DNA of 54,202 nt from Coriobacteriia bacterium (GCA_016933785.1 JAFGAG010000013.1:1-54202), one strand, 5' to 3'. Counted from the first letter of the stretch, positions 33,246 through 44,457 are shown. The notes: a model not told the origin generated them from the sequence alone. Numbers and translations are program-made.

Positions 33246-35039
33246 GTGGCACACCTGCTCGGCTGCGACGATGTCCATATCGAGTACCCGTCCCGGCGGT
33301 TGTTCAGCGCGCTGTCCCTCGGCATCGACGAAGGCGACCGCATCGGCATCGTCGGTGGGAACGGAGACGGGAAGTCCACGCTCCTCTCACTGCTGGCCGG
33401 CAGCATCGATCCGGACAGCGGCCGTGTCATCCGGCGTGGCGGGACGACCGTCAACATGCTCGCCCAGGCCGACACCCTCGACCCTGCCTCCACAGTGCGT
33501 CAGTGCATCGTCGGCGACATGCCCGAGCACCAGTGGGCATCCGATGCGCGCATCCGCGACATCATCGGCCACCTCGTCGGCGACATCTCCTGGGATGGCG
33601 TCATCGGCGAACTTTCCGGCGGACAGCGACGGCGGGTGGACCTCGCCCGCGTACTGATCGACGACAGCGACGTACTGATGCTCGACGAGCCCACCAACCA
33701 CCTCGACGTGACCGCGATCGACTGGCTCGCACGACACCTCCAGGCGCGCTGGCCCAAGCGCGCTGGAGCGCTTCTGGTGGTCACGCACGACCGCTGGTTC
33801 CTCGACGAGGTGTGCACCTCCATGTGGGAGGTGCACGACGGCGTCGTCGACCGCTTCGAGGGCGGGTACTCGGCGTACGTCTTCCAGCGCGTGGAGCGTG
33901 CGGCGGTCACCGAGCGTGCCGAGCACAAGCGGCGCAACCTGATGCGCAAGGAGCTCGCGTGGCTTGCGCGCGGACCGCAGGCCCGCTCCACCAAGCCGAA
34001 GTTCCGGGTGGATGCGGCAGAGTCTCTCATCGCCGACGAGCCGCCGCTGCGCAATGTGCTCGAACTGCGCCAGACCGCCATGACCCGTCTTGGCAAGCAA
34101 GTCATCGACCTCGAGGCCGTGACCGTGCGCTTTGGTGAAACGACCGTAATCGATAGGCTCACGTGGCACATAGGCGCGGGCGACCGTATCGGCATCCTCG
34201 GTGAGAACGGCTCCGGCAAGACCACGCTCCTGCGACTGCTGCAGGGCGCGCTCCAGCCGACATCCGGGACGGTGCGGATAGGCTCGACGGTGCAGACCGC
34301 GGTGCTCTCGCAGCATCTCGAGGAGCTTGAAGCGCTGGCCGGTGAGCGCGTCCGTGATGTACTGGCACGCTACAAGACACGGTATGAGTTCGAGGGCCGC
34401 GAACTCACGCCCGCGCAGTTGCTCGAACGTCTCGGTTTCGAATCCGCACACCTCCCCGCGTACGTCTCCACACTCTCCGGCGGTCAGAAGCGCCGGCTCC
34501 AGCTCATGCTCATCCTGCTCGATCGACCCAACGTACTCATCCTCGATGAGCCGGACAACGACCTCGACACCGACATGCTGGCCGTGATGGAGAGCCTGTT
34601 CGACACGTGGCCCGGTACGCTCCTGCTTGTCACCCACGACCGCCATCTCATGGAGCGCGTCACCGACGACCAGTTCGCGGTGTTCGACGGGAAGGTGCGC
34701 CACCTGCCGGGTGGTGTGGACGAGTACCTGCGGCTCGTCGCCCGACGCGCGAGCGAGCCCAGCGATGTCATGCCCGGGGGCGCAGGGCGCACCGCCGGCG
34801 TGTCCGAGCGATCACTGCCCAGGGCCGAAGAGTACCGTCTCAAGAAGGATCTCGCGTCCTCGGAGCGGAGATTGCGGACGCTCGAGGCGAAGGCGGAGAC
34901 GATCCGTGCCGAACTCCACGATGCCGACTCCGCAGACTACGCGGCCCTCATGGCGATACAGGAGCGGCTCGACGAGACACGCAGAGAGATCGCATCGCTC
35001 GAAGACGAATGGCTGCGGATCTCGGAGCTGCTCGGGTAG
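33246..35039 (+). CDS. ABC-F family ATPase, Uup-like
   Basis: A 597-aa soluble protein with two ABC domains and no membrane segments. Walker A motifs GGNGDGKST (37-45) and GENGSGKTT; signatures LSGGQRRR and LSGGQKRR; Walker B DEPTNHLD and DEPDNDLD. The inter-domain region has the ARGPQARSTK motif and the C-terminus is a coiled coil, both typical of Uup rather than of antibiotic-resistance ABC-F proteins with long interdomain linkers. Acts on ribosomes or recombination intermediates. GTG at 33246 has GAGG 8 bases upstream. Confidence 0.88.
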   Translation: MAHLLGCDDVHIEYPSRRLFSALSLGIDEGDRIGIVGGNGDGKSTLLSLLAGSIDPDSGRVIRRGGTTVNMLAQADTLDPASTVRQCIVGDMPEHQWASDARIRDIIGHLVGDISWDGVIGELSGGQRRRVDLARVLIDDSDVLMLDEPTNHLDVTAIDWLARHLQARWPKRAGALLVVTHDRWFLDEVCTSMWEVHDGVVDRFEGGYSAYVFQRVERAAVTERAEHKRRNLMRKELAWLARGPQARSTKPKFRVDAAESLIADEPPLRNVLELRQTAMTRLGKQVIDLEAVTVRFGETTVIDRLTWHIGAGDRIGILGENGSGKTTLLRLLQGALQPTSGTVRIGSTVQTAVLSQHLEELEALAGERVRDVLARYKTRYEFEGRELTPAQLLERLGFESAHLPAYVSTLSGGQKRRLQLMLILLDRPNVLILDEPDNDLDTDMLAVMESLFDTWPGTLLLVTHDRHLMERVTDDQFAVFDGKVRHLPGGVDEYLRLVARRASEPSDVMPGGAGRTAGVSERSLPRAEEYRLKKDLASSERRLRTLEAKAETIRAELHDADSADYAALMAIQERLDETRREIASLEDEWLRISELLG

Positions 35040-35042
35040 CGC

Positions 35043-36206
35043 CTATCCGGTCTCCACGGTGCCGGCGCGTCTGGCGAACCCGCCGGGCATCCCGAGTGCC
35101 CATGCGAACCACCGCGACCGCCCTGCAAGCATCACGAACGCGTTGCAGAGCACGACGACCGCCACGGTGACCGCCAGCGTGAACCACGGCTGCGCCCACA
35201 GCGCCGTGGTACCCGTCCGATCCAGGACCTGGACGACCGCCCAGATGGCCACCGGGTGGATCAGGTAGACGCCGAGAGCAGCGGCGCCGAGTCCGCGGCT
35301 GGCGGATGCGAGCCGGGGAGCTTTCCGCCCGAGCACGTCGAGCATGCAGACCAGCCCCACGAGTGCGAGGCCGAGGTACGTGAACTCGTTGATCCGCTGG
35401 AGCCAGACCTGCTGGACCCACAGCGGTCCCCGGTCGTACCACCGGCCGAACATCCCGAGGGCGAGCAGGACGGGCCAGGCCCTGTCGAAGAACCGGGCGT
35501 ACCTGACCCGCACGGCGCCGAAGAGTCCCCCCACCGCCGCTGACGGAAGCAACCACATCGTGGTGACGAAGAGCCGGTAGAGCGTCACTCCGTGCCCCGC
35601 CTCCGGTGCCGGCACCACGATAGTGGCGAACAGCCCGATCGAGTAGAGCACCGCGAACGTGACCCACGGCCACGCACGGAAGAGCCGGGATATCACCGGC
35701 GACAGCGCGTAGAAGATGAGCACGATCGGCAGGAAGTACATGTGGAACGACGCCCGCCCCAGTACGAGCAGGCGCACCACGTCCAGGAGGTAGTCGCCGA
35801 GCGGCATGGCGGGACGCAGGTCGGTGGGAGTGTAGTAGCCGAACCAGAGGTAGAAAGCCGACCACACGAGGTAGGGATACAGCACTACCGATGCGCGACG
35901 CCTGAAGAACGAGATCAGCTCCTCGCGGGACGTGATCGGCCGGTAGTTCCAGACGAGCACTCCGGTGAGGAACGAGAATGCCGGGGTAGCGAACCAGATG
36001 AAGGTGTAGGTCGTGTAGACCCACCGCGCCATTCCCGTCGCGTCGCCGCGCGCCCAGGCACCGGCCGCCAGGACATGGATTCCCACGACAGCGACCGCTG
36101 CGAGCGCCCGCAGCAGGTCGAATCCCGCGACCCTCCCACCGGATGATGGCGCTGGCGTGCCGGCGGCGGGCGACGACTCCACTCCAGAAGGTGGCGCGAG
36201 CGGCAT
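35043..36206 (-). CDS. Membrane acyltransferase (acyltransferase 3/OafA family)
   Basis: A 387-aa protein with about 10 membrane segments. N-terminal FDLLRALAAVAVVGIHVL carries the Arg and His of the family. These enzymes acylate cell-surface sugars or other extracytoplasmic acceptors. ATG at 36206 with GAGGAG 4 bases upstream. It converges with the ABC-F gene with a 3-base gap. Acceptor unknown. Confidence 0.85.
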   Translation of the reverse strand: MPLAPPSGVESSPAAGTPAPSSGGRVAGFDLLRALAAVAVVGIHVLAAGAWARGDATGMARWVYTTYTFIWFATPAFSFLTGVLVWNYRPITSREELISFFRRRASVVLYPYLVWSAFYLWFGYYTPTDLRPAMPLGDYLLDVVRLLVLGRASFHMYFLPIVLIFYALSPVISRLFRAWPWVTFAVLYSIGLFATIVVPAPEAGHGVTLYRLFVTTMWLLPSAAVGGLFGAVRVRYARFFDRAWPVLLALGMFGRWYDRGPLWVQQVWLQRINEFTYLGLALVGLVCMLDVLGRKAPRLASASRGLGAAALGVYLIHPVAIWAVVQVLDRTGTTALWAQPWFTLAVTVAVVVLCNAFVMLAGRSRWFAWALGMPGGFARRAGTVETG

Positions 36207-36236
36207 CTGTCTCCTCAGGACGTACCCGGACGGGCG

Positions 36237-36265
36237 TTGGCATCATAACGTGCAGCTAGGATACT
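36237..36265 (+). promoter_or_regulatory. Putative promoter of the DUF1295 gene
   Basis: TTGGCA at 36237-36242, 17-base spacer, GATACT at 36260-36265. This is one of the best sigma-70-type promoters in the window. Predicted start is near 36272, leader about 65 bases. Confidence 0.6.
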
Positions 36266-36336
36266 CTCACAATGTTGGATGTGATCCCGGAGTGTCTCCC
36301 GCTCCGACGTGCCCGCCTCGCCGGAAAGGTCGTCCC

Positions 36337-37209
36337 GTGAAAAGCAACCTTACCAGCCTCCTCGTCACCCCGTTCGTGCTCCTGATCGGAGCCGGCGTCG
36401 CATGGGCCGGTTCCCAGGGCGGTGCCACCGTAGGCACCATCCCCGTCTTCGCCCTGGTGGTAGGGCTCATGTTCCTTATCCAGATCGTCGCGTTCATCCC
36501 CGCCTTCCTCACCCAGAGCGAGCGGTTCTACGACCTCACGGGCAGCCTCACGTACATCTCGATGACGCTGCTCACGGCGACGCTCTCCGCTCCTCTCGAT
36601 ACGCGCACGATGCTGCTTGCAGGTCTGGTGATCGTCTGGGCAGCACGCCTTGGCACCTTCCTCTTCCGCAGGGTCCGTAAGGCCGGCAAGGACGGCCGCT
36701 TCGACGATCTCAAGCCGTCGTTCGTACGCTTTCTGAACGTATGGACGATCCAGGGGCTGTGGCTGACGCTGACCGCTGGAGCGGCGCTTGCGGCGATCAC
36801 CTCCACGAACCGCGTGGAGGTCGACGGGTTCCTCGTGGCGGGCGTGCTTGTGTGGCTGTTCGGATTCACGATCGAAGCCATCGCCGACCTGCAGAAGAGC
36901 CGCTTCCGTGCCGAACCGGCCAACAAGGGCCGCTTCATCCACACCGGCCTGTGGTCGTGGTCTCGTCACCCCAACTACTTCGGCGAGATCACTTTGTGGC
37001 TCGGCGTGGCGCTCATCGCGGCTCCCGCCCTGCAGGGGTGGCAACTCCTCACGCTCATCTCCCCCGTTTTCGTGTTCTTGCTGATCACTCAGGTGAGCGG
37101 CGTGCCGTTGCTCGAGAAGTCCGCCGATAAGACCTGGGGCGGTCAGGACGACTACGAGGCGTACAAGGCACGCACATCGGTGCTCGTGCCACTGCCGCCC
37201 AAAGAGTAG
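36337..37209 (+). CDS. DUF1295 membrane protein (steroid 5-alpha-reductase-like fold)
   Basis: A 290-aa protein with about 7 membrane helices. The C-terminal motif GLWSWSRHPNYFGEITLW is diagnostic of DUF1295 and of the wider ICMT/steroid-reductase group, where the His-Pro-x-Tyr region binds NADPH or S-adenosylmethionine. Bacterial substrates are unknown. GTG at 36337 has AAAGG 7 bases upstream. Confidence 0.85.
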   Translation: MKSNLTSLLVTPFVLLIGAGVAWAGSQGGATVGTIPVFALVVGLMFLIQIVAFIPAFLTQSERFYDLTGSLTYISMTLLTATLSAPLDTRTMLLAGLVIVWAARLGTFLFRRVRKAGKDGRFDDLKPSFVRFLNVWTIQGLWLTLTAGAALAAITSTNRVEVDGFLVAGVLVWLFGFTIEAIADLQKSRFRAEPANKGRFIHTGLWSWSRHPNYFGEITLWLGVALIAAPALQGWQLLTLISPVFVFLLITQVSGVPLLEKSADKTWGGQDDYEAYKARTSVLVPLPPKE

Positions 37210-37354
37210 CGAGGCGCCAATCGGTGGTGGCGGGACGCAGCAGGGATCGTCATACCCCGTCCCGTCCTCTCCACCATCCGCAGCCCGTGTTTGCCTCGCC
37301 CGTACCGCGAGGCGATGACGAAGTCGCTCCGGCCATGATGAGCGCTCAACGAGA

Positions 37355-37380
37355 ACGAGGCGCCCCGGAGGGTGCCTCGT
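37355..37380 (-). terminator. Hairpin terminator downstream of tRNA-Pro
   Basis: An 11-bp stem (ACGAGGCGCCC / GGGTGCCTCGT on plus, one G-T pair) with loop CGGA, ending 10 bases from the tRNA 3' end. On the minus strand it is followed by TTCTCGTT, a weak T-tract. It may also serve the plus-strand DUF1295 gene. A second small stem (GCCTCG/CGAGGC, about 37292-37312) is the only other structure in the 180-base gap. Confidence 0.55.
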
Positions 37381-37389
37381 CTCAAGTGC

Positions 37390-37466
<77 letters not shown>

Positions 37467-37548
37467 TTCTTGCCGCCCTCGGGCAGCGAAGCATCATATT
37501 ACGTGTCACACGCCGCCGCTTCAAGCACCAGATTCGAGCCTGCGGCGG

Positions 37549-38361
37549 CTACCGGGCCATCCGCAGCAAGGTCTGGTAGGGATTGATGGCAGACGGATCG
37601 TGGATCTCGAAGTGGAGGTGCGGCGCGTTCGCGCTCGCGTTTCCGGTGCTACCCACCGTGCCGATCACGTCACCAGCGCGCACCTCGCCGCTCGCCACGA
37701 GCACCTCGTCCAGGTGTGCGTAGTAATAGCGCACACCGTCCGTGGCCTCCAACCAGATCGTCAGGCCGCCGAGGCTGCTCGACTTGGACGTCACGACGCC
37801 GTCCTTGACCGCCACCAACGGCGTGCCGGTCGCTGCCATGATGTCCGTACCCTTGTGCCTGCGGCCTCCGCTGCGCGGCGCGCCCCAGCTGTCTACGAAG
37901 GAGTTCTCCCCCGCCACCGGGAACAGTCCGTACTCGGCGATCCTCAGAGCGCGCTCGCGCTCGGCCTGGGCGGCTTCCGATGCCCAGAGAGCGGAGGAAG
38001 CGGCCTGCGCGGCACGCGACACCTCCAGCAACTCCCCTGACAACGCACGCTGCTCGTCAGCGAGAGCCATCACCTCTGTCGAGATCGCGGCTCGAAGCGC
38101 CAGGTCCTCGGTCGCGGAGAGCCGGGCACGCGAGGCCGACAGCCGTGCCTCGGTCCACGCAACAGCACGCTTGAGCCGTGTCTCGGCGATCGCGGTGTGG
38201 GTGACCTCGGCGGTGAGGTCCTGAAGGGATCGGCTGGCGCCGACGGACTCGTGAGGAACACGGACGGCCGCAACAGCGGTTGCGGGCAGCGCCAGTGCCG
38301 TAAGTGCGCATACAAGCGCGATAAGCGGTCGGATCGATGGGTTCGTTCGTTCGATACTCAT
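37549..38361 (-). CDS. Secreted M23-family peptidoglycan endopeptidase
   Basis: A 270-aa secreted protein. ATG at 38361 has AGGAGG only 3 bases upstream. Signal peptide about 1-32 (ending PATAVAAV), a helical middle part (about 45-150), then a LytM/M23 domain with HKGTDI (Zn ligands His and Asp), YYYAHLDE and HLHFEIH. Expected to cleave peptidoglycan cross-links or, if only a regulator, to activate amidases; all Zn-type residues are present so catalysis is likely. Confidence 0.9.
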   Translation of the reverse strand: MSIERTNPSIRPLIALVCALTALALPATAVAAVRVPHESVGASRSLQDLTAEVTHTAIAETRLKRAVAWTEARLSASRARLSATEDLALRAAISTEVMALADEQRALSGELLEVSRAAQAASSALWASEAAQAERERALRIAEYGLFPVAGENSFVDSWGAPRSGGRRHKGTDIMAATGTPLVAVKDGVVTSKSSSLGGLTIWLEATDGVRYYYAHLDEVLVASGEVRAGDVIGTVGSTGNASANAPHLHFEIHDPSAINPYQTLLRMAR

Positions 38362-38497
38362 ACGCCTCCTGCGTGCGGGGACAGGTCGTCGCGGCCGGCA
38401 GGGTGCGCCGGGCGCAGACGCCAAAGGTACGCAAGTGTGGTGCCAGAACCGAGAAAAGAGTCCTACGGGCGCCCGAACACACAGGGAATCCACAACC

Positions 38498-39090
38498 TCA
38501 GGCAGGGTCTCCCGGGGGCGTGCGGCGAGAGAACAACCGCCCGACGGCGCGCACGATGCGGTACGTCGCGTACCCGATCGCGACTCCCGCGGTATTGAGC
38601 AGAACGTCGTCGATATCGACCGAACGTGTCATCCCGGTCATGTCGAAGAACCGCTTCGCGAACTGCAGGACCTCGATGGACACGGAGATGCCGAGCCCGG
38701 CACCGATGACGCGCCCCCATCTGTCGAGTTTGCGCCACGCCAGCGGGCCGAGCGCACCGAGCGGCACGAGCAGCAGCAAGTTGCCAAGCAGGTTCTGCCA
38801 CGCCACATGTCCGAGGTCGCTCGTCAGGTAGAGCTCGATGGTCTCGCCGGGGACGAGGTTCACCGAGTTCCGCCAGTAGGGATCGAGACCGGCGCCTGAC
38901 CCGAGCGGGCCTGGCAGGAACGGCAGGAGCGTCATGGATACGACCCACGAACCGTACACGACGCCGAAGACGCGCGATGCGATCGTGCGGCGCCGCGCTC
39001 CTGTCAGCCATCCGTGCACGACAAGGATCGCGCCCAGCCCGAATGCGACGAGGAACGCAGCGAAGTCGTCGATGTAAATCCCGGGTCCGG

Positions 39091-39094
<4 letters not shown>
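38498..39094 (-). CDS. VanZ-family membrane protein
   Basis: A 198-aa protein with about four to five hydrophobic segments. The pattern [30 protein letters not shown] and [16 protein letters not shown] is diagnostic of VanZ-like proteins. VanZ confers teicoplanin tolerance in some enterococci; the wider family has no settled function. The GTG start overlaps the coaBC stop (GTGA). Confidence 0.87.
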
Positions 39095-40302
<1,208 letters not shown>

Positions 40303-40454
40303 GCCGCACTCCTTTCGGCCACACCATATGCGATACTCGCCCGGAGGGGCGGTCCGCTCATCACGTCCCAGGTCCCCAAAGGCGCGCACCGCGCGCGCCG
40401 GGCAGGGGTACAAAGGATACCGTACCCGCATCCATCTTGAAGGAGGCGTTCGGA

Positions 40455-42242
40455 GTGCCACTTCCCCCCAAGGGTAGCGAGCTGCGTATCAAGATCGGCG
40501 GTGCAGCGGGGCTCGGCATCAAAGCGGCCGGCCAGACGCTCGCACGGTCGTTCGTCGAAGCGGGCCTGGAGGTCTTCGATCTGAGCGAGTACCCGTCGCT
40601 CATCCGAGGCGGTCACAACACCTATACCCTCAGGGTCAGCCCGAGGCCTATATCGAGCCACGTCGAGACCGTGGATGTGCTGATCGCCCTCGACCGGGAG
40701 ACGGTCGATGCTCACCTCGATGAGGTGATCGACGGCGGCGCGGTCATCTTCGATCCCGATGTCACCTCAACCGAGGGCTGGCTGCCCAGCAGACGCGTCC
40801 GGCCGGTTCCCGTGCCGCTCTCCAAGTTCGCGAAGGAAGCCGGCGGCCCCATCATGGCCAACACGGTGGCGCTCGGCGCCACACTCGCTCTCGTGCACTT
40901 CCCGCTCATGTTCCTGGTGGACTCGCTCCGCGAGCAGTTCGCCCACAAGAAGCCCGAGATCGCCGAACAGAACGCGTCGGCAGCGTCGGTGGGCTACGGC
41001 TACATCACCAAGCTCGCGGGCGACTTCTGGATGGGCGTGGAGCCGATACCGGGACAGCCCAAGCGGCTCCTCGTCGACGGCAACGAGGCGGTTGGGCTGG
41101 GAGCGCTGGCGGCCGGGATCGGCTTCTACGCCGCGTACCCGATGACCCCGGCCTCCTCGATCCTGCACTTCATGGCCGCGCACGAGCGCGACGCCGGCGT
41201 GGTGGTCAAGCACACCGAGGACGAGATCGCCGCGATGAACATGGTCGTAGGCGCTGCGTTCACCGGTACGCGCGCGATGTGCGCGAGCGCCGGCGGCGGT
41301 TTCGCCCTCATGGTCGAGGCCTTCGGCATGGCAGGAGTGAGCGAGAGCGCCGTGGTCGTGGGCGTGCTCACCCGCCCGGGCCCCGCGACCGGACTGCCCA
41401 CCTGGACCGAGCAGAGTGACCTGCGCTACGTGATCCACGCCGCGCAGGGCGAGTTCCCGCGCGTGGTACTCGCGCCCGGCGACCGCACCGACGCATTCGA
41501 GCTCACCTGGAAGGCGTTCAACCTCGCCGACCAGCTCCAGACGCCGGTGATCATCCTCGGCGACAGCTACCTCTCGGACAACCGGCAGTCAGTGCCGGCC
41601 TTCGACCTCGACGCAGTCACGATCGACCGCGGCAAGCTCGTGGCAGAAGGCGATGTGGCCGACCATCCCGAGGCGCTCGGCGATGGCGGCAGCTACCTGC
41701 GCTACAAGGTGACCGAGGACGGCGTCTCGCTCCGGGTGCTGCCCGGCGTCAAGGGCGCCCAGCAACTCGGCAACTCCTACGAGCACGACGAGTACGGCTA
41801 CGGTCAGCGCGGCGAGGCCGCAGAGGTGCGGATCGCGCAGAACGAGAAGCGGATGCGCAAGCTCGATCTCGCGCGCACGCTCGTGCCGACGCCCGCGGCC
41901 TTTGGCGTGACCCCCGCCGAGGCCGACGTGGCGGTACTGTTCTTCGGCACCACCAAGGGTCCGGTGCTCGAGGCGATGCGCTGGCTTGAGCCGGACGGCG
42001 TGAAGGTGGCCGCGATGCAGGTGGTGACCGTATGGCCCTTCCCCGCCGACGAGGTGCGTGCGTTCATCGGCGCGGCCAGGCGCACCATCATCATCGAGGG
42101 CAACATCACGGGGCAGCTGCGCGGCTTGGTGCGCGAGCAGTGCCTCGTGGACGTGGATGACGAACTCCACCGCTACGACGGCCGTCCGTTCTCACCCGAG
42201 ATGATCTACGCGAAGCTCACGGAGGTGGCGCACGATGCCTAA
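40455..42242 (+). CDS. korA: 2-oxoacid:ferredoxin oxidoreductase, fused gamma-alpha subunit (KorA-like)
   Basis: A 595-aa subunit. The N-terminal gamma domain (about 1-190) has GGAAGLGIKAAGQTLA and SLIRGGHNTY; the alpha domain has YPMTPASSIL, HTEDEIAAMNM and ASAGGGFALM, and a C-terminal transketolase-C-like domain (QVVTVWPFP). With KorB it oxidises a 2-oxoacid, most often 2-oxoglutarate, to acyl-CoA with ferredoxin reduction. GTG at 40455 has AGGAGG 8 bases upstream. The end overlaps korB by 8 bases. A GGGTAC/GTACCC inverted repeat (40406-40427) lies just upstream. Substrate among 2-oxoglutarate or branched 2-oxoacids is not resolved. Confidence 0.92.
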   Translation: MPLPPKGSELRIKIGGAAGLGIKAAGQTLARSFVEAGLEVFDLSEYPSLIRGGHNTYTLRVSPRPISSHVETVDVLIALDRETVDAHLDEVIDGGAVIFDPDVTSTEGWLPSRRVRPVPVPLSKFAKEAGGPIMANTVALGATLALVHFPLMFLVDSLREQFAHKKPEIAEQNASAASVGYGYITKLAGDFWMGVEPIPGQPKRLLVDGNEAVGLGALAAGIGFYAAYPMTPASSILHFMAAHERDAGVVVKHTEDEIAAMNMVVGAAFTGTRAMCASAGGGFALMVEAFGMAGVSESAVVVGVLTRPGPATGLPTWTEQSDLRYVIHAAQGEFPRVVLAPGDRTDAFELTWKAFNLADQLQTPVIILGDSYLSDNRQSVPAFDLDAVTIDRGKLVAEGDVADHPEALGDGGSYLRYKVTEDGVSLRVLPGVKGAQQLGNSYEHDEYGYGQRGEAAEVRIAQNEKRMRKLDLARTLVPTPAAFGVTPAEADVAVLFFGTTKGPVLEAMRWLEPDGVKVAAMQVVTVWPFPADEVRAFIGAARRTIIIEGNITGQLRGLVREQCLVDVDDELHRYDGRPFSPEMIYAKLTEVAHDA

Positions 42243-43119
42243 GGTCGCCGATATCGAACGCGCGCTCGAACCCACGTGGTGCCCAGGCTGCGGCAACCAC
42301 ATGATGTGGAAGGCCTTGAAGGAGGTCCTCGAGGAGTCCGGCATGGACTTCGAGGACTACGCGATGGTGTGGGGCATCGGCTGCCATGGCAACGGCGCCG
42401 ACTTCTACCGCTCCCAGGGGTTCCACGGCCTGCACGGCCGCGCACTGCCGCTCGCCACGGGCATCGCGCTTACCAACCCAGACCTCAAGGTCATCGTGAA
42501 CATGGGTGATGGCGATGGCTACGGCATCGGCGGCAATCACTTCATCCACTCGGTCCGTCGCAACATCGACATGGTCGCGATCTACCACAACAACCAGATC
42601 TACGGCCTCACCACCGGCCAGGCGTCCCCCACATCTGACCAGTTCATGCAGACGCCGAGCACGCCGGGCGGCGTGGTGGAGGAGCCGGTGAACCCGGTGG
42701 GCGTAGCGATCGCGCAGGGTGCAACGTTCGTGGCGCGCGGATTCGCGGGCGATACCGAGCACCTGAAGTCACTCTACCGCCAGGCGCTCGATCACCACGG
42801 TTTCTCGCTCGTGGACGTCTATCAGCCGTGCGTGACCTGGAACAAGGTCAACACCTTCAAGTGGTTCCGCGACCGTGTCTACAAGCTCGAGGAGCTCGAA
42901 GACTACGACCCCACGAGCCGCACTATGGCCTTTGAGAAATCGATGTCGACGTTCCACGAGCTCACGTGCGCGCCGGACGAGTGCAAGATCCCCATCGGTG
43001 TGTTCTACCGCGAGGCGGAGTCGTTCACCTATCAGGACGGCCTGCCCCAGCTCGACCGTCCGATGTGGAAGCATGCCGAGGCGCCGAGGGACATCTCGAA
43101 GATCCTCGAGGCGTACTAG
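42235..43119 (+). CDS. korB: 2-oxoacid:ferredoxin oxidoreductase, beta subunit (KorB-like)
   Basis: A 294-aa TPP subunit. CPGCG (Cys16, Cys19), GIGCHG and QPCVTWN give the four cysteines of the catalytic [4Fe-4S] cluster, and GDGDGYGIGGNH is the TPP/Mg motif. ATG at 42235 has GGAGG 9 bases upstream inside korA. No separate delta ferredoxin subunit is encoded here, as usual for two-subunit KorAB. Confidence 0.93.
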   Translation: MPKVADIERALEPTWCPGCGNHMMWKALKEVLEESGMDFEDYAMVWGIGCHGNGADFYRSQGFHGLHGRALPLATGIALTNPDLKVIVNMGDGDGYGIGGNHFIHSVRRNIDMVAIYHNNQIYGLTTGQASPTSDQFMQTPSTPGGVVEEPVNPVGVAIAQGATFVARGFAGDTEHLKSLYRQALDHHGFSLVDVYQPCVTWNKVNTFKWFRDRVYKLEELEDYDPTSRTMAFEKSMSTFHELTCAPDECKIPIGVFYREAESFTYQDGLPQLDRPMWKHAEAPRDISKILEAY

Positions 43120-43129
43120 CACGAAGGAG

Positions 43130-43174
43130 CGCAGGGCACGGGAAGACCCGAGCAGGGTCTCCCCGTGCCCTGCG
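43130..43174. terminator. Long bidirectional hairpin between korB and the fucose-isomerase-like gene
   Basis: A 13-bp perfect outer stem (43130-43142 with 43162-43174), one A/C mismatch, a 6-bp inner stem AGACCC/GGGTCT and a 5-base loop. It lies between two convergent genes. T-runs are absent, common in GC-rich genomes. Confidence 0.75.
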
Positions 43175-43186
43175 ATTCGCCTGCGA

Positions 43187-44422
43187 CTACAGCATCATCT
43201 CCCACCAGTCCTCGAGACGCGCTCCGTGGTGTCCGCGGATCAGCACGATGTGGTTGCCGAGCGGCGCGTGCAGAAGCTCGCTCACATCACCTGTGGTGAG
43301 TTCGATGTCCACCTGCGTGCGACACAGGTTCTCCGCATCCCCGCGGGAGACGATCTCCCCTTCGGCAAGCCAGAGCGCCTCCATCGCGGCACCCCCGAGC
43401 CGAAGCAACGTGACCGGACCGAGCGGCATGTCGCCCTGGATGCCCACACCCTGTCCAGACTCGAAGTGCGAGCGCAAACGGTAGCGCTCCACCATCCCTC
43501 GCGGCACGGTGCAGTGGGCGAGCTTCAGTGTGTTGCCCGCCTCATCGATCTCGGACGGATTGGCCATCCATGGTAGCTCTCCGGTGAGCAGGTTCGCCCA
43601 TAGCATGCCGATCGTGCTCACGAGGTCGCCCTCGCAGCCGGCGATCACGCCAGCGTCGGTAAGCGCTGAAAGCGCATAGCAGCCGGTGGTCTCACGCGAG
43701 ACGAGCAGATCGAAGCAGCGCAGCGAGACAGCGTCCAGGTCGTGCGCCTGGACGATCGCCTCCATCGCCGAGGTCACCCGGGCCACGTCCGCGAGGTCGG
43801 CCGACGTCGGCTCGGCACACCCGGTCGACTCACCGGTAAGCGCTGCGACACCGGCCTGGACTGCCTCATCGGCGACCGCGTCGATGGCGGCCTCCAACTC
43901 GTCCATGCCGATACGGACCACCATCGGCCCCCACGTCTCTCGGACCACTCCGGCCGCCGGTGAGCTGGCCACCAGCCAGTCGGACGGCTCCCCCACCAGT
44001 CCGATACGGGTGTCGAGCAGCCGCATCCGAACGGCGACGTCGGCTATGGCGGCATCAAGGCGCCCGAGACCGGCTTCATCTTCCGGGCCGCGGACGAACA
44101 CGATGCGGCCCGGCGAATCGTCCTGCTGTAGGCGTGCCAGAACCTCGAGCGAGGCCGGCAACGAGTTGTTCCCGGGATGGGCCACCAGCACCACGGGCTC
44201 GCCCGGTTGAAGCGCCGCGCGCGCGGACTGGAGGTCCAGCAGCGTACGTTCGGTACCGCCCGTGGCCATCACGTAGACGAGCGGAGCGGTCTCGTCGAAC
44301 CGGGTGGGATCGAGTCGCTCGCCGCCGCGTGCGGATAGCGTCTCCATCAACGGCGCGATGACGCTCTCGTTCTGTCCGGCGCCACCGAATGGCGGAATGA
44401 CGGGGATGTACCCGAATCGCAT
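43187..44422 (-). CDS. L-fucose/arabinose isomerase-like protein (COG2407-type)
   Basis: A 411-aa protein. The C-terminal half has GCEGDLVSTIG, NPSEIDEAGNTL and KLAHCTVP, matching the metal-binding Glu, Asp and His region of fucose-isomerase-like proteins. The N-terminal half (VIPPFGGAGQNE, VMATGGTERTLLDL, LVAHPGNNSLPASLE) is a Rossmann-like domain unlike true FucI and shorter. The substrate is unknown and there is no sugar operon around it. ATG at 44422 with AGGAGG 8 bases upstream. Confidence 0.75.
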   Translation of the reverse strand: MRFGYIPVIPPFGGAGQNESVIAPLMETLSARGGERLDPTRFDETAPLVYVMATGGTERTLLDLQSARAALQPGEPVVLVAHPGNNSLPASLEVLARLQQDDSPGRIVFVRGPEDEAGLGRLDAAIADVAVRMRLLDTRIGLVGEPSDWLVASSPAAGVVRETWGPMVVRIGMDELEAAIDAVADEAVQAGVAALTGESTGCAEPTSADLADVARVTSAMEAIVQAHDLDAVSLRCFDLLVSRETTGCYALSALTDAGVIAGCEGDLVSTIGMLWANLLTGELPWMANPSEIDEAGNTLKLAHCTVPRGMVERYRLRSHFESGQGVGIQGDMPLGPVTLLRLGGAAMEALWLAEGEIVSRGDAENLCRTQVDIELTTGDVSELLHAPLGNHIVLIRGHHGARLEDWWEMML

Positions 44423-44457
44423 GGCCAGCACCTCCTGGGTCGGTTGCCGATATACCC

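Noticed and set aside
33246-35039. Antibiotic-resistance ABC-F protein
   Set aside because: The interdomain linker is short, with ARGPQARSTK, and the C-terminus is a coiled coil as in Uup; no resistance context.
37210-37389. Possible extra small gene or RNA between the DUF1295 gene and tRNA-Pro
   Set aside because: Only two hairpins were seen; no frame with an SD and no recognisable RNA family.
40406-40427. GGGTAC/GTACCC inverted repeat upstream of korA as an operator
   Set aside because: Only 6-bp arms with a 10-base gap and no promoter boxes that fit; kept as a note in the korA entry and not called as a feature.
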